Positions 8,161 through 16,098 of a stretch of 64,000 nucleotides of DNA are shown one piece after another. Made by a program: the position numbers and the translations under genes. The DNA comes from Phytohabitans sp037414955 (GTDB lineage Bacteria > Actinomycetota > Actinomycetes > Mycobacteriales > Micromonosporaceae): assembly GCA_037414955.1 (NCBI GenBank), contig JBBEWH010000012.1, positions 1 through 64,000 of the forward strand, read 5' to 3'. Positions within the stretch are counted from its first letter, which is position 1; every line of letters starts with the position of its first letter. A model generated the notes under the pieces. It did no database searches. It had not been told where the DNA came from and saw only the letters and a list, made by a program, of their open reading frames with translations.

Positions 8161-8967
8161 ATGGACACTCAGACCCGCACCGCCATCACCACCGGCGATG
8201 GCGTCCGTATCGCCTACCGCTTCGACGGCGCACCGGACAAGCCGGTGCTGCTGCTCTCGAACTCCATCGGTACCGACCTCCACATGTGGAACGGCCAGGT
8301 GCCGGCCCTGACCGAACACTTCCGCCTGCTGCGCTACGACGCGCGCGGCCACGGCTCCTCCGGCGCTCCGAGCGGCCCGTACTCACTGGACCGGCTGGGC
8401 CGCGACGTGGTGGAACTGCTGGACGCGCTGGGCCTGGGGCGGGTGCACGTGCTGGGTCTGTCTCTCGGCGGAATCGTCGCGCAGTGGTTGGGGATCCACG
8501 TGCCGGAGCGCGTCGACCGTCTCGTGCTCTCCAACACCGCCGCGTACCTCGGCCCGTCACAGCAGTGGGACCGGCCGATCGCGGAGCTGCTGGAGGCCCC
8601 CGACATGCGGGCCACTGCCCAGATGTTCCTGCAGAACTGGTTCCCGCCCCGCATGCTGCAAGACCACAACGAGATTGTCGAGGGCTTCCGCCGTACGCTG
8701 CTCGCCACGCGGCGCGAGGGTGTGGCGGGCAGTTGGGCCGCGGTGCGCGACTATGACCTGCGCCGCACCGTCGCACTGATCCGCAGCCGGACACTGGTCA
8801 TCGCGGGCGAGCACGACACCGTCACGTCCGCCCGCCACGGCGAAGAGATCGCCGCTACCATTCCCGGCGCGCGGTTGACCGTCCTGCCCACAGTGCACAT
8901 GGCGAACGTCGAACGGCCGGCGGAGTTCCTGGACGCCGTGCTGACCTTCCTCACCGAACAGGCCTGA
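8161..8967 (+). CDS. Alpha/beta hydrolase, 3-oxoadipate enol-lactonase type
   Basis: 268 residues. The nucleophile elbow GLSLGG carries the catalytic Ser, with the family pattern SNSIGTDLHMWNGQ near the oxyanion strand, the acid in AGEHDT and the His in PTVHMANVE. The sequence style (LLRYDARGHGSS, HVLGLSLGGIVAQWLG) matches PcaD-type enol-lactonases, which open 3-oxoadipate enol-lactone in the beta-ketoadipate route. No other pca gene is nearby, so the true substrate may differ. A GGAG site precedes the ATG by five bases. The divergent LysR gene is the likely regulator. Confidence 0.75.
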   Translation: MDTQTRTAITTGDGVRIAYRFDGAPDKPVLLLSNSIGTDLHMWNGQVPALTEHFRLLRYDARGHGSSGAPSGPYSLDRLGRDVVELLDALGLGRVHVLGLSLGGIVAQWLGIHVPERVDRLVLSNTAAYLGPSQQWDRPIAELLEAPDMRATAQMFLQNWFPPRMLQDHNEIVEGFRRTLLATRREGVAGSWAAVRDYDLRRTVALIRSRTLVIAGEHDTVTSARHGEEIAATIPGARLTVLPTVHMANVERPAEFLDAVLTFLTEQA

Positions 8968-9130
8968 CGGCCACCGCTGACAAGCGACCGCACGAGCACG
9001 CGGCCTCGCCGCTGGTGGCGCGAGTTCAGGTGGCAGACGGCACGCAGACGCGCGCGCAGCTGAGAGTGGATGTCCTGCCAAGCAGCGACTTTCGGGAACG
9101 CTGCCGCGTCGGCGTACCAGCGACAAGCGT

Positions 9131-9166
9131 AACTGTACCAGCACTTATATAAGTACTGGTACAGTT
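9131..9166. promoter_or_regulatory. 36-bp palindromic MarR operator covering the promoter
   Basis: Positions 9131-9166 form a palindrome of 18-bp arms with a single mismatched pair (9142/9155). The outer arms are AACTGTACCAG and CTGGTACAGTT, the core is ACTTATATAAGT. The TACAGT at 9160-9165 in the right arm looks like a -10 box six bases before the GTG start, so a bound dimer would block RNA polymerase. This is strong evidence for autoregulation of the MarR gene. Confidence 0.8.
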
Positions 9167-9171
9167 CTTGA

Positions 9172-9672
9172 GTGACCGACGAAACCTTCATCGACCCGAC
9201 CGAACACAGCCTCTGGCGGCCCCTACGCCTGCTGCAGGCGGCGATGGACGCCGAGATCGCCCGCGTCTACGCGCAGGCCCAGATCGGCGGGCTCAAGCCG
9301 AGCTTCGTGATGGAGCTGATCCGGCTGCACGCCCGCGGACCGATGACGATCACCGAACTGGCCGAATCGGTGCAACGCACGCACTCGGCGATGAGCCAGA
9401 AGGTGGCCGCCATGCGGACGGCCGGCTGGGTGCGGACCACGGCCGGCACGGACGCACGCAGCAAGAAGGTGATGCTCACCGCCAAGGCCCGTCGCGTCGT
9501 CGCCCGGCTGGCCGCCGAGTGGCGCGCCACCGAGGCGGCCATCGCGGAGCTCGAAGCGGAGATTCCCTATCCGATGAGTCGGGTCGTCGACGACATCGAG
9601 CAGGCCCTGGCACGCAAGAGCTTCGGCGACCGCATCGCCGAGAACCTGACCAAGGACCCGGCGTGGGAATAG
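9172..9672 (+). CDS. MarR family transcriptional regulator
   Basis: 166 residues with a winged helix typical of MarR: MTITELAESVQRTHSAMSQKVAAMRTAGWVRTT and the wing TDARSKKVMLTAKARRV. The N- and C-terminal helices would form the dimer. The GTG at 9172 follows a -10-like TACAGT by six bases, so the transcript is probably leaderless. A near-perfect 36-bp palindrome over that promoter is the likely operator. The next gene, overlapping its 3' end, was an MFS exporter that is now largely deleted, so the usual MarR/exporter pair has lost its output. Confidence 0.9.
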   Translation: MTDETFIDPTEHSLWRPLRLLQAAMDAEIARVYAQAQIGGLKPSFVMELIRLHARGPMTITELAESVQRTHSAMSQKVAAMRTAGWVRTTAGTDARSKKVMLTAKARRVVARLAAEWRATEAAIAELEAEIPYPMSRVVDDIEQALARKSFGDRIAENLTKDPAWE

Positions 9673-9909
9673 CGCACGCGCTGATCGACATCACACCGCT
9701 ACGGTCGTCACCACCATACCGGCGGCTGTGGATCGGCCGCGCATGCTCCGGACTCGGCAGCCAGATGACGCAATGCCACCTCGGGAACGGCCGCGCTGAT
9801 CAGCGGCGGCCTCCTGTGCATGGCAGCTGTCGCACTCGTCGACCGGACCACGCCCCAACTCCGAGCGTGTACCACACCGGCCATGACGAACGCTGATGCC
9901 TCGAAGTAG
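9663..9909 (+). pseudogene. MFS exporter with almost the whole middle deleted
   Basis: Starting at GTG 9663, overlapping the MarR stop, the frame reads GIAHALIDITPLRSSPPYRR and LWIGRACSGLGSQMT, the usual N-terminus of EntS-like MFS exporters. At about 9775 this breaks off, and in another frame the DNA reads GTAALISGGLLCMAAVALVD and then RTTPQLRAC, with a stop at 9907-9909: the family C-terminus. About 350 central residues are missing and the two ends are joined out of frame. The gene cannot make a transporter. Confidence 0.75.
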
Positions 9910-10008
9910 CCGCAAGTAGCGCGGTTCCCCAAGGCTTAAAATGCCGCGACATCGCCCTCTCACCTAGTTGACCGATGGGACGTCGTCGCTCACCTGTACG
10001 GTGCGCGC

Positions 10009-10731
10009 ATGGGTCTATATGACACACGGTGCGCGATAACGGGGATCAGCCTGTTCACCGCCGACGCGGTGATGGTGGGGCTCGACCGGGACGGCGACGG
10101 CTACCGCCCCATCACGCTCGGCATCGCTGGAGGATACGACGGCTATGGTCGAATTGAGGAGGTCATCGAGGACCGCAACACCGAACTCGTCATGGCCTAC
10201 TGCCTCGACCGGGCCCGCGACGGCCAGATGGTGTTCGACGACTACTACAAGAGAGATCTCGGCGTCCCGCCGCGCGATGTCGGCAAATTGCTCGGCTACT
10301 TCGAGCGGAACTTCGGTGACTCTTCCGAGGAACGGCCGGCGTTGGCGTTGTACGGTCGCCCGATCGTCTACTGCATGATCTCGAAGCTGGTGTGGGATGC
10401 GATAGCCGAGGCATTCGCACCCGAGCAGGGTACGGCCGAGGTCTGGTTCGAGGAACTGTTCGGTGACTCACCGATCGCCACAGCCATCTACCAGCCCGCC
10501 TTGCACGACGTGGCCGACCAGATCCGGGACATGTACGCGGTCGACGCGTTCCTCCGGGCTCGCGGCATCGCGTGGTCGACGCCGGACATTGAGGTACACG
10601 GTGCGGTCTATGACGACGAGGAGACGGAGGCGTTCGTGACCGAGGCGAAGTCACGGTTCGCCGACGTGTCGGCAATCCTCGGTGCACTCGACCGATATGT
10701 CGAGCAGCAAGCCAGGTTTGACGACGACTAG
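10009..10731 (+). CDS. Uncharacterised acidic protein
   Basis: 240 residues, acidic, no signal peptide or membrane helix. The start MGLYDTRCAITGISL, the Gly/Tyr-rich GIAGGYDGYGRIEEV and the Asp-rich end are visible, but I recognise no named domain. Its GC content is slightly lower than its neighbours. A TACGGT box ends six bases before the ATG, consistent with a leaderless transcript. It is flanked by a pseudogene and a polysaccharide deacetylase and shows no operon context. A toxin-immunity or cytosolic housekeeping role could both fit; I cannot decide. Confidence 0.6.
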   Translation: MGLYDTRCAITGISLFTADAVMVGLDRDGDGYRPITLGIAGGYDGYGRIEEVIEDRNTELVMAYCLDRARDGQMVFDDYYKRDLGVPPRDVGKLLGYFERNFGDSSEERPALALYGRPIVYCMISKLVWDAIAEAFAPEQGTAEVWFEELFGDSPIATAIYQPALHDVADQIRDMYAVDAFLRARGIAWSTPDIEVHGAVYDDEETEAFVTEAKSRFADVSAILGALDRYVEQQARFDDD

Positions 10732-10950
10732 TCGATCATGTGTGTCCCGTCTCATTCGATCTGGTCCAAGGCCAACACTATGACCTGCGGCGGGATAGAT
10801 TGAGTGCCCCGGCGTGCGCCGGGGCACCAGCGCCGCCGCAGCGTGCATCGTGGTTGTCGCGTCCTGCCCGACTGGGCCTTGTGCCAGGCGCTGGGGCTGA
10901 ACCGGTGTACCCGCGTGTGGACGTCCGGCCGCCGTCGCGCACGATGTGGC

Positions 10951-11649
10951 ATGGGCATCATTCGATCGACATTTCGGCGTAGCCCTTCGATCCGACGGCC
11001 TGCCATGCTGGCGTTCCTGGCCGGCGCGCTCCTGATCACGAGCGGAATCGCCGACCCGGCCCAGGCGAAGGAAGGCGCGACCAGCGCGATGACCGTCGCG
11101 CTCACCTTCGACGACGGTCCGTCGGCCACCTACACGCCACAGGTGCTCGACGTGTTGGCCAACCATCAGGTGAAGGCGACCTTCTGCCTAGTGGGTACGC
11201 AGGCCCGGCGCTTTCCCGCGCTGGTCCGCCGGATCGTCGCGGATGGTCACGCGCTGTGCAACCACTCCATGAACCACGACAACCTGTCCACCTGGACCGA
11301 CGAGCAGATCCGCGCCGACCTGGCCGCGACCACCGAGGCGATCCAGACCGCCGCGCCGGGTGCTCCGGTGCCGTACTTCCGGGCACCATACGGCAGTTGG
11401 GGGCGGTCCGCGGCCGTCGCCGCCGAGCTGGGCATGGCTCGTCTCGGATGGACCGTGGACCCGCGCGACTGGAGCCGGCCCGGCGTGGACGCCATCGTCC
11501 AGGCAGTTCACGCGCAGTTGCGGCCCGGTGGAGTCGTGCTCATGCACGACGCCGGCGGCGACCGGTCCCAGACCGTGCGGGCCCTGGACCTGCTCATCCC
11601 GCAGTTGGCGGAGGCGGGTTGGACATTCACCTTCCCGGCCCAGACCTGA
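10951..11649 (+). CDS. Secreted polysaccharide deacetylase (NodB/CE4)
   Basis: 232 residues: signal peptide ending around DPAQA-KEG, then a NodB homology domain. The five CE4 motifs are present: TFDDGPS (metal-binding Asp pair), HSMNHDN (the His ligands), RAPYGSWG, the DPRDW stretch and LMHDAGG with the catalytic His. Such enzymes remove N- or O-acetyl groups from peptidoglycan, chitin oligomers or xylan outside the cell. I chose the ATG at 10951 because it gives a normal signal peptide (MGIIRSTFRRSPSIRRPAML...); the frame stays open upstream. The gene stands alone. Confidence 0.88.
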   Translation: MGIIRSTFRRSPSIRRPAMLAFLAGALLITSGIADPAQAKEGATSAMTVALTFDDGPSATYTPQVLDVLANHQVKATFCLVGTQARRFPALVRRIVADGHALCNHSMNHDNLSTWTDEQIRADLAATTEAIQTAAPGAPVPYFRAPYGSWGRSAAVAAELGMARLGWTVDPRDWSRPGVDAIVQAVHAQLRPGGVVLMHDAGGDRSQTVRALDLLIPQLAEAGWTFTFPAQT

Positions 11650-11747
11650 TCGGAGCCTCGACACTTGTCGCCTTCCGTCCAGCCACAACATCAGGCGACC
11701 GACGTCGGGGCCTACACTGGCTTCTAAGTGTCCTATGGGGAGGCGCG

Positions 11748-12350
11748 ATGCGCGGCTGGGCGTACGGTCTCGGTGTCCTAGCGACCCTGCTGCTCGGTTG
11801 TAGCGTCGGTGTCGACGTGGGGAGCGACGAGTCGCACTCGGGCCCCCTAGAGGAGCCGAGCTACTCGAACCCGGGCCCGCTGGAGGTGTCGGACTGCATC
11901 TCGCAGGCGGGGGGAAGCTGGCACGAGGTGCCCTGCACCGCGCCCGAGGCCCAAGCACAGGTCACGAAGGTCAGCCAAGCTCAAGGCAACCAGCGATTCA
12001 CCTCGCGGCCGGACTGCCCACCGCGGACGGACCTGGCACTGAGCCAGCCGGGCACGGCGGCGGGCACGTCGACGCTGGGCTACTTCTGCGCCCGCAACCT
12101 CAAGCCGCCGCACCCCGGCGACCCGGGTATGGGCGGCGGCACGATTGACGTCGGAGACTGCCTGCATACCAAGGGTGAAGCCATCGACGAGGTTCCGTGC
12201 GACGGTTCGGGCGACAAGCCCCAGTACAAGATCCTCCAGATCACCGGGGCGCCGTGCCCGAAGGATGGCACGGACGCGTCCTTCTCGCTGGGCTCCACGG
12301 CCCTGGCCGGCATCCCGGAGGGCGGCTTCGCCTGCGCGGAAAAGCTCTGA
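11748..12350 (+). CDS. Lipoprotein with two related Cys-containing domains (LppU-like)
   Basis: 200 residues. The signal ends in the lipobox LLLGC. After it come two similar units: VSDCISQAGGSWHEVPCTAP, ending at YFCARN, and VGDCLHTKGEAIDEVPCDGS, ending at FACAEKL. Each has a GDC...EVPC start and a late Cys, suggesting two conserved disulfides per unit. This pattern resembles the LppU/SCO3897 group of actinobacterial lipoproteins, here duplicated. GGGGAGG precedes the ATG at 11748. Function is unknown; it should sit on the outer face of the membrane. Confidence 0.65.
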   Translation: MRGWAYGLGVLATLLLGCSVGVDVGSDESHSGPLEEPSYSNPGPLEVSDCISQAGGSWHEVPCTAPEAQAQVTKVSQAQGNQRFTSRPDCPPRTDLALSQPGTAAGTSTLGYFCARNLKPPHPGDPGMGGGTIDVGDCLHTKGEAIDEVPCDGSGDKPQYKILQITGAPCPKDGTDASFSLGSTALAGIPEGGFACAEKL

Positions 12351-12403
12351 TCACGCACCGAGGAAATGGATGGCATCCTCCAGTTATGGGTACAGTGACC
12401 TAC

Positions 12404-13090
12404 ATGACCTCGAAGACCTCGCCCCGCGCCGCCGACGGCGGCGGTCTGCGCAAAGACGCCGAACGCAACCGGCAGCGCATCGTCGCCACCGCTCGGGAGG
12501 TCTTCGCCGAGGATGGTTTGGAAGTGCCGATGGAGGAGATCGCCCGCCGGGCCGGCGTCGGGGTCGGCACCCTCTACCGGCGCTACCCGACCCGCGGTGA
12601 TCTGATCGCCGCCGCCTTCGAGGCCAAAATGAGCGCGTACGCCGAGGCCACCCGGCAAGCGCTGGCCGACCCCGACCCATGGCACGGGTTTTGTGGCTAC
12701 GTGGAGCGGGTCTGCGCCATGCAGGCCGGTGATCGTGGCTTCACCACCGTGCTGACCATGACCTTCCCCACCGCGAAACAGTTCGAGACCGAACGCGCCC
12801 GGGCTCTCGCCGACTTCACCACGCTCGTCGAGCGCGCCAAAGCCACCGGGAAGCTGCGCGCCGACTTCGTGGCCGAGGACCTGCCGATGTTCCTCATGGC
12901 CAACGCCGGCGTCCTGACCGCCACCGCCGACGCCGCCCCGGGCACCTGGCGCCGGCTCGTCGGTTACCTCACCCAGGCCTGCGCCGCGCAGGCCGCGCAG
13001 CCGTTACCCAAGCCGCCCAGCCCTCGGCAGATGTACCGCGCCCTGCTCCGCGCCACCCACCACCAACGCGACCGCCGCACAGCGACGTGA
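12404..13090 (+). CDS. TetR family regulator
   Basis: About 228 residues. The N-terminal HTH is typical (NRQRIVATAREVFAEDGLEV, then ARRAGVGVGTLYRRYPTRGD). The C-terminal domain has hydrophobic helices for ligand binding and dimerisation. I chose the ATG at 12404 because TACAGT at 12391-12396 ends seven bases before it, as in other leaderless starts here; an in-frame ATG at 12386 would lie upstream of that box. There is no adjacent divergent target; metE follows in convergent orientation. Confidence 0.85.
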   Translation: MTSKTSPRAADGGGLRKDAERNRQRIVATAREVFAEDGLEVPMEEIARRAGVGVGTLYRRYPTRGDLIAAAFEAKMSAYAEATRQALADPDPWHGFCGYVERVCAMQAGDRGFTTVLTMTFPTAKQFETERARALADFTTLVERAKATGKLRADFVAEDLPMFLMANAGVLTATADAAPGTWRRLVGYLTQACAAQAAQPLPKPPSPRQMYRALLRATHHQRDRRTAT

Positions 13091-13158
13091 GGCGGGCAAC
13101 TGGAGGTACCCGTGCGCCGGGTGGACTCCAGCGGGGAGAGCCCACCCGGCGCCGGGGT

Positions 13159-15396
13159 TTATCGGCCGCGGACCTCGGTGGCGGCGGCGACGAGGTGGCG
13201 TAGAGATGCTTCGACCTCGGGGTACCCGCGGGTCTTCAGGCCGCAGTCAGGGTTGACCCACAGCCGCCGGGCCGGGACGGCCGCGACGGCGCGGCGCAGC
13301 GCCTCGACGACCTCGTCCGGTGTGGGCACGCGTGGTGAGTGGATGTCCCAGACGCCCGGGCCGACGCCGCGGCCGTAGCCGATCGCGGCGAGGTCGTCGA
13401 GGACCTCCATCTTGGAGCGGGAGGCCTCGATGCTGGTCACGTCCGCGTCGAGGGCGTCGATCGCGGTGATGACCTCGCCGAACTCGGAGTAGCACAGGTG
13501 GGTGTGGATCTGGGTGTCGTCGGCGACGCCGCTGGTGGCGAGGCGGAACGCGCCGACCGCCCAGTCCAGGTATGCCTTCTGGTCGGCCGTGCGCAGCGGC
13601 AGCAGCTCGCGCAGGGCCGGCTCGTCGACCTGGATCACCCGGATGCCGGCGGCCTCGAGGTCGTGGCATTCGTCGCGCAGGGCGAGCGCGACCTGGTCGG
13701 CGGTGTCGGCCAAGGGCTGGTTGGTGCGCACGAACGACCAGGCCAGGATGGTGACCGGGCCGGTGAGCATGCCCTTGACCGGCTTGTCGGTCAGGGACTG
13801 CGCGTAGGTGGACCAGTCGACGGTCATCGGCGTGGTGCGGGCCACGTCGCCGTAGATGATCGGTGGGCGCACGCAGCGGGAGCCGTAGGACTGCACCCAG
13901 CCGTGCTCGGTGGCGGCGAACCCGTCGAGCTGCTCCCCGAAGTACTGGACCATGTCGTTGCGTTCCGGCTCGCCGTGCACGAGTACGTCCAGGCCGAGTC
14001 GTTCCTGAAGGCGGATGACGTGCTCGACCTCGGCGCGCATCCGTCGGGTGTAGCCGGCCTCGTCGAGGGCGCCGGCTCGGTACGCGGCACGGGCCTTGCG
14101 GAGCTCGGCGGTCTGCGGGAACGAGCCGATCGTGGTGGTCGGTAGCTCTGGCAGCCGCAGCCGCTCCTGCTGCGCGGCGGCCCGGGACGGGTAGTCGCCG
14201 CGGCGGCGGTCGGCGGGGCCCAGCGCGTCGAGCCGGGCGCGGACGTCGTCGCGCCGCCACGTCGCCGGGGCCGGCGGCAACGGCTCGGGCAGCTGCGCGG
14301 TGCCGTCGCGCAGGGCCCGGCCGAGCAGGACCACCTCGTCGACCTTCTGGCGGGCGAAGGCCAGCCGGGCGAACAGGTCCGGGTCGAGGCCGGTCTCGGC
14401 GGACAGGTCCACGGGTACGTGCAGCAGCGAGCACGAGGTGGATACGGCGACGTGGTCGGCCAGCGCGGCGACCGTCGCGCCCGTCACCGTCGCCGCGCGC
14501 AGATCGGTGCGCCAGATGTTGTGCCCGTCGACCAGCCCCGCCACGATCGTCTTGCCGCGCAGCGGGCCGGCCCCGGCGAGCCGGCCGAGGTTTCCGGGTG
14601 CGGCGACCAGGTCCAGGCCGAGCGCCTCGACCGGTGTGTCCAGCAGCGCCGGTAGCGCGGCGCCCAGTTCGCCGAAGTAGGTGGCGACGAAGATCTGCGG
14701 TCGGTGCTCCAGCGCACCGAGCGTGCTGTATGCGCGGCGTAGGGCCTCGATCTCGGCCGGGCTCCGGTCGGCGACATACGCGGGCTCGTCCAGCTGCACC
14801 CAGGCGACGCCCGCCTCTGCCAGGCTGGTGAGGATGTGCGCGTACGTCTCGACGAGGTCGTCGAGGCGGGCGACCGGGTCGGCGCCCTTGGCCAGCAACA
14901 GGAACGTGGCCGGGCCGACGAATACCGGGCGGGTGGTGATGCCCAGAGCTCGGGCTTCGGCGTACTCGCGTAGCGCCTTGCCGGGGTTGGCGGTGAAGAC
15001 GGTGTCCGGCCCGATCTCCGGGACCAGGTAGTGGTAGTTCGTGGCGAACCACTTCGTCAGCTCCAGCGCCGGCTCGACATCGACGCCGCGCGCCATCGCG
15101 AAGTACGTGTCCAACTCGGACAGTCCGAGCCGGCGGAACCGATCGGGGACCGCGCCGACGGTGACGGCGGTGTCGAGCATGTGGTCGTAGTAGGAGAACG
15201 TGTTGGACGGGATCGCGCCCAGGCGGGCGTCGCGCAGCGTCTGCCACACCTCGGCGCGCAGCCTGGCGGCGGTCTGGTCCAGGGTCGCGGCGTCGATGGT
15301 GCCGGCCCAGTAGGCCTCGACGGCCTTCTTCAGCTCGCGGTTCGCGCCGATGCGCGGATAGCCGAGCACGGTGCTCTGCCCGAATGCGGTGCTCAC
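13159..15396 (-). CDS. metE: Cobalamin-independent methionine synthase
   Basis: About 745 residues, normal for MetE. It transfers the methyl group of 5-methyl-tetrahydrofolate polyglutamate to homocysteine, giving methionine in the cytosol. The N-terminal barrel starts STVLGYPRIGANRELKKAVE; the catalytic barrel holds the zinc ligands His and Cys in HLCYSEF and Cys in NPDCGLKTRGY, plus the IQVDEPALREL motif. Two adjacent GTG codons at 15399 and 15396 can start translation, with GAGGGAAGG just upstream. A cobalamin riboswitch and an RBS-masking hairpin precede it, so the B12-free enzyme is shut off when B12 is plentiful and MetH can work. Confidence 0.95.
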   Translation of the reverse strand: MSTAFGQSTVLGYPRIGANRELKKAVEAYWAGTIDAATLDQTAARLRAEVWQTLRDARLGAIPSNTFSYYDHMLDTAVTVGAVPDRFRRLGLSELDTYFAMARGVDVEPALELTKWFATNYHYLVPEIGPDTVFTANPGKALREYAEARALGITTRPVFVGPATFLLLAKGADPVARLDDLVETYAHILTSLAEAGVAWVQLDEPAYVADRSPAEIEALRRAYSTLGALEHRPQIFVATYFGELGAALPALLDTPVEALGLDLVAAPGNLGRLAGAGPLRGKTIVAGLVDGHNIWRTDLRAATVTGATVAALADHVAVSTSCSLLHVPVDLSAETGLDPDLFARLAFARQKVDEVVLLGRALRDGTAQLPEPLPPAPATWRRDDVRARLDALGPADRRRGDYPSRAAAQQERLRLPELPTTTIGSFPQTAELRKARAAYRAGALDEAGYTRRMRAEVEHVIRLQERLGLDVLVHGEPERNDMVQYFGEQLDGFAATEHGWVQSYGSRCVRPPIIYGDVARTTPMTVDWSTYAQSLTDKPVKGMLTGPVTILAWSFVRTNQPLADTADQVALALRDECHDLEAAGIRVIQVDEPALRELLPLRTADQKAYLDWAVGAFRLATSGVADDTQIHTHLCYSEFGEVITAIDALDADVTSIEASRSKMEVLDDLAAIGYGRGVGPGVWDIHSPRVPTPDEVVEALRRAVAAVPARRLWVNPDCGLKTRGYPEVEASLRHLVAAATEVRGR

Positions 15397-15406
15397 CACA
15401 GGGGGT

Positions 15407-15447
15407 CCTTCCCTCGAAGTGTCCGGCGGACACGGGAGGAGGGAAGG
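15407..15447 (-). promoter_or_regulatory. RBS-sequestering hairpin in the metE leader
   Basis: On the minus-strand mRNA CCTTCCCTC (15447-15439) pairs perfectly with GAGGGAAGG (15415-15407), which is the metE ribosome site. A second perfect stem, GTGTCC/GGACAC (15433-15419), caps the loop. When formed the structure hides the Shine-Dalgarno sequence, so the riboswitch upstream probably works by translational control. Confidence 0.7.
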
Positions 15448-15501
15448 CGGCACGGTCGCGTGCCGGGCTTCCGCCCTGGCCCTCCCGAGGGACCGCCGGC
15501 G

Positions 15502-15522
15502 GCGCGCACCGGTGGTGCGCGC
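15502..15522 (-). promoter_or_regulatory. GC hairpin just downstream of the riboswitch
   Basis: GCGCGCACC and GGTGCGCGC form a 9-bp perfect stem with a 3-nt loop between the riboswitch core and the metE start. It lacks a T-tract. It may be part of the expression platform or a transcription attenuator. Confidence 0.45.
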
Positions 15523-15722
15523 GGTGCGGGCAGGTCTTCGGACTCGCGGGCGTGACCACGGATGGTCGCCTACTGGCCGTCGCTTCCCAGACCCGGCGGG
15601 GCCCAGTGCTTGATGACGGCGGTCGTTCCCACTCACCGCTGCGGGGCAGTCCCGGACTCACACCGGGTTCCCTCTTACGACGCCCCGCCCGTGCGAGGCG
15701 GGGCGAACCAGCACTGCCTGCC
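15523..15722 (-). promoter_or_regulatory. Cobalamin riboswitch controlling metE
   Basis: Read on the minus strand, the leader contains the conserved core GGAACCCGGTGTGAGTCCGG followed by GACTGCCCCGCAGC, and then the B12 box AGTCCGAAGACCTGCC near 15525-15545. These are diagnostic for the cobalamin riboswitch family. A TACTAT box on the minus strand at 15728-15723 would start transcription right at its 5' end. B12 binding should reduce metE expression. Confidence 0.93.
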
Positions 15723-15756
15723 ATAGTAACGGGCGGATAAGCGCCCAGTGCCCGGT

Positions 15757-15806
15757 TTGACAGAGCGGCCAGCGCCGACATTGAATCATGATGTGCTGAT
15801 ATCAGC
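15757..15806 (+). promoter_or_regulatory. arsR promoter and candidate operator
   Basis: TTGACA (15757-15762), an 18-bp spacer and TTGAAT (15781-15786) form a plausible promoter. The perfect palindrome GCTGATATCAGC (15795-15806) overlaps the expected start point, and CATGATGTG occurs twice (15788 and 15811), so ArsR could bind here and repress itself. Confidence 0.5.
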
Positions 15807-16098
15807 TGAGCATGATGTGATCCGGCTGCTGGCGGATCCGTTGCGGGCCCGGATCGTGGCGTTGCTGGCCGATGGTCCGGCCTGCACCTGTCACCTCGTC
15901 GCGGACACCGGTGCCACCCAGCCGAACGTGTCCAACCACCTGCGGGCGCTGCGCCAGGCCGGGGTGGTCGCGGCCGAGCCGCACGGCCGGTACACGTACT
16001 ACCGGCTGCTACCGGAGGTGCTGGAGGCCGCCGCCGGGCAGCTGGCCGCGTTGGCGGGCAAGGCCCGCGCCAACGCGCAGGCGCATCGGGAGTGCTGA
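15793..16098 (+). CDS. arsR: ArsR family arsenite-responsive repressor
   Basis: About 101 residues. The winged HTH is clear (VIRLLADPLRARIVALLADG, then NVSNHLRALRQAGVVAAEP). The sensing Cys pair is the classic type: PACTCHL in helix 3, where As(III) or Sb(III) binds and releases DNA. I placed the start at GTG 15793, six bases after the -10 box, because the longer frame from 15748 would begin upstream of the promoter. Its TGA overlaps the aquaglyceroporin ATG (TGATG), so these two are translated together and the arsenate reductase follows. Confidence 0.88.
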   Translation: MLISAEHDVIRLLADPLRARIVALLADGPACTCHLVADTGATQPNVSNHLRALRQAGVVAAEPHGRYTYYRLLPEVLEAAAGQLAALAGKARANAQAHREC

